In this document: positions 58,745-64,000 of the stretch, in pieces
How positions within the stretch are numbered: position 1 is the stretch's first letter
How the letters are laid out: every line of letters starts with the position of its first letter
Assembly (NCBI GenBank): GCA_019634795.1
Contig: JAHCAR010000001.1
Coordinates: 248,001 to 312,000, forward strand
Direction: 5' to 3'
From: Dokdonella sp.
GTDB lineage: Bacteria > Pseudomonadota > Gammaproteobacteria > Xanthomonadales > Rhodanobacteraceae
Length of the DNA: 64,000 bases
The notes under the pieces: model-generated
Seen by the model: the letters and a program-made list of their open reading frames with translations, nothing else
Told to the model about the DNA's origin: nothing
Database searches by the model: none
Program-made: the position numbers and the translations under genes

Positions 58745-59800
58745 TCAACCCCCACCCAACCGCTCCATCCGATAACTCCCATCCAGCACCCTCCCCACCC
58801 AATCCTGCCGCGCCAGATACCAGTCCACCGTGCGCGCCAGCCCTGACTCGAAGGTCTCGGTCGGCCGCCAGCCGAGTTCGCGGCGGATTTTCGAGGCATC
58901 GATCGCGTAGCGGCGATCGTGTCCCGGGCGGTCCTTGACGTAGCTGATCAGCGATTCGCGCTTGCGTCCGTCGGCCAGCGGCTGGCGTTCGTCGAGCAGG
59001 GCGCAGACGGTCTTCACGACATGGATGTTCTCGCGCTCGGCATCACCGCCGACGTTGTAGACCTCGCCGACCCGGCCGATTTCGAGGACGCGCAGGATCG
59101 CACTGCAATGGTCCCTGACATAGAGCCAGTCGCGCACGTTGCGGCCATCGCCATAGACCGGCAAGGGCTCGCCGGCGAGGGCCTTCTGGATCATCAGCGG
59201 GATGAGCTTCTCGGGGAACTGGAACGGGCCGTAGTTGTTCGAGCAGTTCGTCGTCAGCACCGGCAGGCCGTAGGTGTGGTGGAAGGCGCGCACCAGATGG
59301 TCGGAAGATGCCTTGGACGCCGAGTACGGCGAGTTCGGCTGGTATGGCGACTCCTCGGTGAAGCGCCCGACCGGGCCGAGCGAGCCGTAGACCTCGTCGG
59401 TCGATACATGCAGGAAGCGGAACGCATCCTGGCGATCGAGCGGCAGGGCGCGCCAGTAGGCCAGCGCGCACTCGAGCAGGTTGAGCGTGCCGACGACATT
59501 GGTCTGCACGAATGCCGCCGGACCGTCGATCGAGCGATCGACATGCGACTCGGCAGCGAAATTGACGATCGCCGTCGGCTCGTATTGGCTGAGCAGGGCC
59601 TGCACCCGCTCGCGATCGCCGATGTCGCCGCGCTCGAACGCATAGTCGGCATGGTCGGCGACCTCGGCCAGCGTGTCCGGATTGCCGGCATAAGTCATCG
59701 CATCGAGGTTGACGACGCGATAGCCGCCGAGGGCGAGCAGATCGAGGACGAAATTGCCGCCGATGAATCCGGCGCCGCCGGTGACGAGAAGGGTCTTCAT
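58745..59800 (-). CDS. rfbB: dTDP-glucose 4,6-dehydratase
   Basis: A 351-residue short-chain dehydrogenase-type enzyme making dTDP-4-keto-6-deoxyglucose for rhamnose and other deoxysugars of surface polysaccharides. The NAD motif is TGGAGFIG at 7-14; STDEVYG carries the catalytic Asp-Glu, and YSASKASSDHLVRAF the Tyr-Lys pair. rfbA, rfbC and rfbD, usually in the same operon, are missing: downstream (below 58745) lies the repeat/IS region instead. Confidence 0.95.
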   Translation of the reverse strand: MKTLLVTGGAGFIGGNFVLDLLALGGYRVVNLDAMTYAGNPDTLAEVADHADYAFERGDIGDRERVQALLSQYEPTAIVNFAAESHVDRSIDGPAAFVQTNVVGTLNLLECALAYWRALPLDRQDAFRFLHVSTDEVYGSLGPVGRFTEESPYQPNSPYSASKASSDHLVRAFHHTYGLPVLTTNCSNNYGPFQFPEKLIPLMIQKALAGEPLPVYGDGRNVRDWLYVRDHCSAILRVLEIGRVGEVYNVGGDAERENIHVVKTVCALLDERQPLADGRKRESLISYVKDRPGHDRRYAIDASKIRRELGWRPTETFESGLARTVDWYLARQDWVGRVLDGSYRMERLGGG

Positions 59801-59888
59801 GGAATCCTTGGGTCCTTGCGAGATGGATTTGCCAACCAGTTGCCGCCATTCCGCGCCATGCTAGCGTGCGCCGAATTCCGGCGCGAGC

Positions 59889-61145
<1,257 letters not shown>

Positions 61146-62273
61146 AGGCCAGATCAACATCGCATCCCCATAGGAAAAGAACCGGTAGCGCTGCTCGACC
61201 GCGTGCCGGTAGGCATCGAGGATGAACTCGCGACCGGCCAGCGCGGAAACCAGCATCAGCAGGGTCGATTCGGGCAGATGGAAATTGGTCAGCAGGCCGT
61301 CGATGCTGCTGAAACGGTAACCCGGGAAGATGAAGATCTGCGTTTCGCCGGCGAACGGCTCGAGTACGCCGTTGCGACTCGCGCTCTCGAGGGCGCGCAC
61401 CACGGTCGTTCCAACCGCGATGACGCGGCCACCGCGAGCCCGGGTCCGGTGGATCCTTTCGACCAGTTCGGCGCCGACGTTGAGCCATTCGCGGTGCATG
61501 ACGTGGTCCTCGATGCGCTCGGACCGCATCGGCTGGAACGTCCCTGCACCGACGTGCAGGGTGACGTGTCCGGATTCGATGCCGCGCCCGGCCAGCGTCG
61601 CCAGCAGGGACTCGTCGAAATGAAGTCCTGCGGTCGGCGCTGCCACAGCCCCCGGTTCGCGTGCGAACACCGTCTGATAGCGCTCGCTGTCGGCGGCATC
61701 GGCATCGCGATCGATGTACGGAGGCAGCGGCATGCGCCCAAGTCGCAGCAGCAACTTCTCGAGCGGTTCCATCGACTCGAAACGCAGCTTGAAGAACTCG
61801 CCGTCGCGGCCGAGCACGCGCACCAGCGAGCCATCGGCCAGTTCGATCGCGCTGCCCTCCCTGGGCTTCTTGCTGACGCCGAGCTGCGCGGTCGCGTCGT
61901 GGCGGCCGGTCAAGCGCTCGATCAGGATTTCAACGGCTCCGCCAGTGGACTTGCGACCGTACAGTCGTGCCGGCAGGACCCGGGTATCGTTGAACACGAG
62001 CAGGTCGCCGGCCCGCAGCAGGTCCGGCAATTCCACGAACTGACGATCCAGCAGGGACTTCCGGTCGACGTCGAGAACGAGCAAGCGGCTGGCCGAGCGT
62101 TCGGCCAGGGGTTGTTGCGCGATCAGTTGCGGCGGTAAATCAAAGTGGAAATCGGACTTCTTCAATGGACCGGCATGCAGCAGAATGGGCGCGCATTGTA
62201 GGCGGAGCCGGCCGATTTCTCACGAATTCGGCCGCGCAAGGCCGGACATCGATGCCATTGGGCCGCAAGCAAG

Positions 62274-62876
62274 CTACAGCCAGCCCTTCTGCCTGGCCAT
62301 GCGATACGCCTCGATGCGATTGCTGACACCGAGCTTGCCGATCGCTTCGGACAGATAGTTGCGCACGGTGCCGTGCGACAAGTTGAGTTTCGCCGCGATG
62401 TCCCCCGCCGCCATGCCTTCGCCGGCGAGGCGCAGGACCTGGCGCTCGCGTTCGTTGAGCGGATCAGCTTCCGACCAGGCATCGACGGCCAGTTGCGGGT
62501 CGATCGAACGACCACCGCGATGGACCATGCGCAGGGCCTCGGCCAGGTTTTCCGCCGGCGCATCCTTGAGCAGATAACCGACCACGCCGGCATCGAGCGC
62601 GCGACGCAGGAAGCCCGGGCGGGCGAAGGTGGTGACGATGACGACCCGGGTCGGCAGTTCATGGCGCTGGATGCGCTGGGCCAGTTCGAGCCCGGTCAGT
62701 CCGGGCATCTCGATATCGGTAACCAGCACATCGGGCTTCAGGCGTTGCAGTTCGCGCCAGGCGCTTTCGCCATCGGCGGCGGCGCCGAGCACCTCGATGT
62801 CGGGCTCCAGCCCGAGCAGGGCCGAGAGCGCACCACGAACTATGGCCTGGTCTTCGGCGAGCAGCACGCGGATCAT
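62274..62876 (-). CDS. NarL/LuxR-type response regulator, DesR-like
   Basis: A 200-residue response regulator. The receiver domain has the acidic pair E8-D9, phospho-acceptor D54 (VLVTDIEMPG) and the switch residues VIVTTF and LLKDAP. A LuxR-type helix-turn-helix is at the C-terminus (LNERERQVLRLAGEGMAAGD then IAAKLNLSHGTVRNYLSEA). It lies 68 nt downstream of a DesK-like kinase gene, so the two form a two-component system. In Bacillus, DesR controls a desaturase in response to membrane fluidity; here no target gene is adjacent. Confidence 0.92.
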   Translation of the reverse strand: MIRVLLAEDQAIVRGALSALLGLEPDIEVLGAAADGESAWRELQRLKPDVLVTDIEMPGLTGLELAQRIQRHELPTRVVIVTTFARPGFLRRALDAGVVGYLLKDAPAENLAEALRMVHRGGRSIDPQLAVDAWSEADPLNERERQVLRLAGEGMAAGDIAAKLNLSHGTVRNYLSEAIGKLGVSNRIEAYRMARQKGWL

Positions 62877-62944
62877 TCGATGACTGGCTCCTCAATCATT
62901 GGCGGGCCAAGCTAGCATTCCGGCGCGTGCCCCTGCACGCGCAT

Positions 62945-64000
62945 TCAGGACCCGGCCAACGAGGGTCGTGCCCCGGCCGATTTTTCGCCCGCCGCGGCGA
63001 TATCCAGCGGCAACTCGATGGTGACGCTCGTTCCACGGCCGCGCTCGGAGTCGATGGCGAGGCTGCCGCCGATGGCTTCGACCCGCTCGCGCATGCCGCG
63101 CAAGCCGTTGCCGGAGACGATCGCGTTGCCATGGCCATCATCGCTGATGCTCAGGCGCGCAAAGCCGCTGTCCGCTTCGAGGGCGACCCTGGCCCGGCGC
63201 GCGCGGGCGTGACGCTGGATGTTGGTGGTGGCCTCGCGTACGACCATGGCAAGCACGGTCTCCTGCTCCGTACGCAACTCGGTATCGCCGAGATCGTAGG
63301 TGAAATGGACGCCATCGGACTCGAGCATCTGGCGCGCCGAGGCCAGTTCGGCGGCGAGGCCGGCGGCGCGGATGCCGGTAACCGCATCGCGGACCTGCGA
63401 CAGGGCTTCCCGCGCAACCCGGCTCACTTCGTCGATTTCGCGATGCGCGGCAGCGGTATCGCGCGCGAGCAGCTTGCCGGCCAGTTCCGACTTGAGGGCT
63501 ATCAGGGACAGCGTGTGTCCGAGCAGGTCGTGCAGGTCGCGGCCGATGCGCTCGCGTTCGGCCAGTGCTGCAAGTCGCCTGACCTCATCGTGGGAAAGCT
63601 TCAGAGCCACGCGTTTGCGCGAATTTTCGACCTGGAAATGATTGGCCAGGAAGACCGCGATCGATATGAAAGCGGTCAGGGCGAAGACAAAGAGCGGTAT
63701 CCGCAGCACCAGGATTTCGACCAGGAAGGCCGAGAGCATGGCGATCACCCAGGTCAGACGGCGCCAGAGGTCCGCATCTATGAACGCCGCAAACGCGACC
63801 GCATAGATCAGATAGGTATTCGCGAAGGCGTTTATCGGCAGCAACACGAGGCAAAGCGAGGCGATCGCCAGCATGCACAGAATCGCGCGAGCACCTTTGC
63901 TGCGATAGGTCAGGAAATACAGCGGCAGGAAAATAGCGATCGAAGCGAGCGTGGGACCCAGCAGCCCATACGGCACGCCCCGATCGCTCTGGCCGATGAC
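62945..64000 (-). CDS. DesK-like sensor histidine kinase (5' part outside the window)
   Basis: A HisKA_3 family kinase. The open frame continues to the window edge without a stop, so the true start may lie beyond 64000; a GTG at 63976 is an internal candidate. At least four hydrophobic segments (about the first 115 residues) are followed by a coiled coil and the phosphorylation motif ERIGRDLHDLLGHTLS with the acceptor His. The GHKL ATPase has VVREATTNIQRHA (N box) and SDDGHGNAIVSGNGLRGMRERV (G box). It pairs with the response regulator downstream. Confidence 0.9.
   Translation of the reverse strand, partial: VIGQSDRGVPYGLLGPTLASIAIFLPLYFLTYRSKGARAILCMLAIASLCLVLLPINAFANTYLIYAVAFAAFIDADLWRRLTWVIAMLSAFLVEILVLRIPLFVFALTAFISIAVFLANHFQVENSRKRVALKLSHDEVRRLAALAERERIGRDLHDLLGHTLSLIALKSELAGKLLARDTAAAHREIDEVSRVAREALSQVRDAVTGIRAAGLAAELASARQMLESDGVHFTYDLGDTELRTEQETVLAMVVREATTNIQRHARARRARVALEADSGFARLSISDDGHGNAIVSGNGLRGMRERVEAIGGSLAIDSERGRGTSVTIELPLDIAAAGEKSAGARPSLAGS

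Overview
The window is 64 kb of high-GC DNA packed with genes in short operons. It looks like the chromosome of a gammaproteobacterium of the order Lysobacterales (Xanthomonadales), perhaps near Dokdonella, Rhodanobacter or Lysobacter. The evidence is the block pyrG-kdsA-eno-ftsB-ispD-ispF-truD followed by surE-pcm-yqaA-nlpD-rpoS, the Xcc1710-type Mth938 protein beside yhbY, the short FxxGFE/D tag on exported proteins, and dispersed repeats of a kind common in this order. No rRNA, tRNA, CRISPR or prophage was recognised.

Region 1 (1-18.2 kb) is mostly housekeeping. It holds an exported pectinacetylesterase/Notum-like hydrolase, folP-ftsH-rlmE, yhbY plus the Mth938 gene, the stress cluster rpoS-nlpD-yqaA-pcm-surE, an Smr protein and a small lipoprotein, then truD-ispF-ispD-ftsB-eno-kdsA-pyrG. 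Region 2 (18.6-25.1 kb) is a tightly overlapping four-gene operon (exported amicyanin-like cupredoxin, GGDEF/EAL c-di-GMP enzyme, DUF3034 protein, lipoprotein-type truncated globin) followed by parE. Region 3 (25.4-46.4 kb) is accessory and envelope-related. It holds a secreted alpha/beta hydrolase with a DUF4785 protein behind a possible PsrA-type operator, an NhaP antiporter, a cupredoxin divergent from a DUF1800/DUF1501 pair, a zinc uptake operon without an ATPase gene, a BNR-repeat protein coupled to a LolA-like protein, alkB with a divergent AraC regulator, mgtE, an ECF sigma/putative anti-sigma pair with divergent matching promoters, and ssb.

Region 4 (46.9-55.2 kb) is the most notable. 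It is a co-directional run that looks like an arsenosugar biosynthesis locus: a TVP38-disulfide reductase fusion, DUF547, ArsM-type As(III) methyltransferase, two small transferases of the TIGR04283 and TIGR04282 types, a membrane fatty-acid-hydroxylase/sterol-desaturase protein, an ArsS-type radical SAM enzyme and an XdhC-like protein. The membrane hydroxylase raises the possibility that the product is a lipid-linked organoarsenical; that is inference. ispB follows.

Region 5 (56.2-64 kb) holds an intact 1,263-bp IS3-family element with 33-bp terminal repeats and a CTC target duplication. It sits between two long inverted copies of a composite repeat. After these come a solitary rfbB, tgt and queA (whose C-terminus runs into another dispersed repeat), and a DesR/DesK-like two-component system cut by the window edge.
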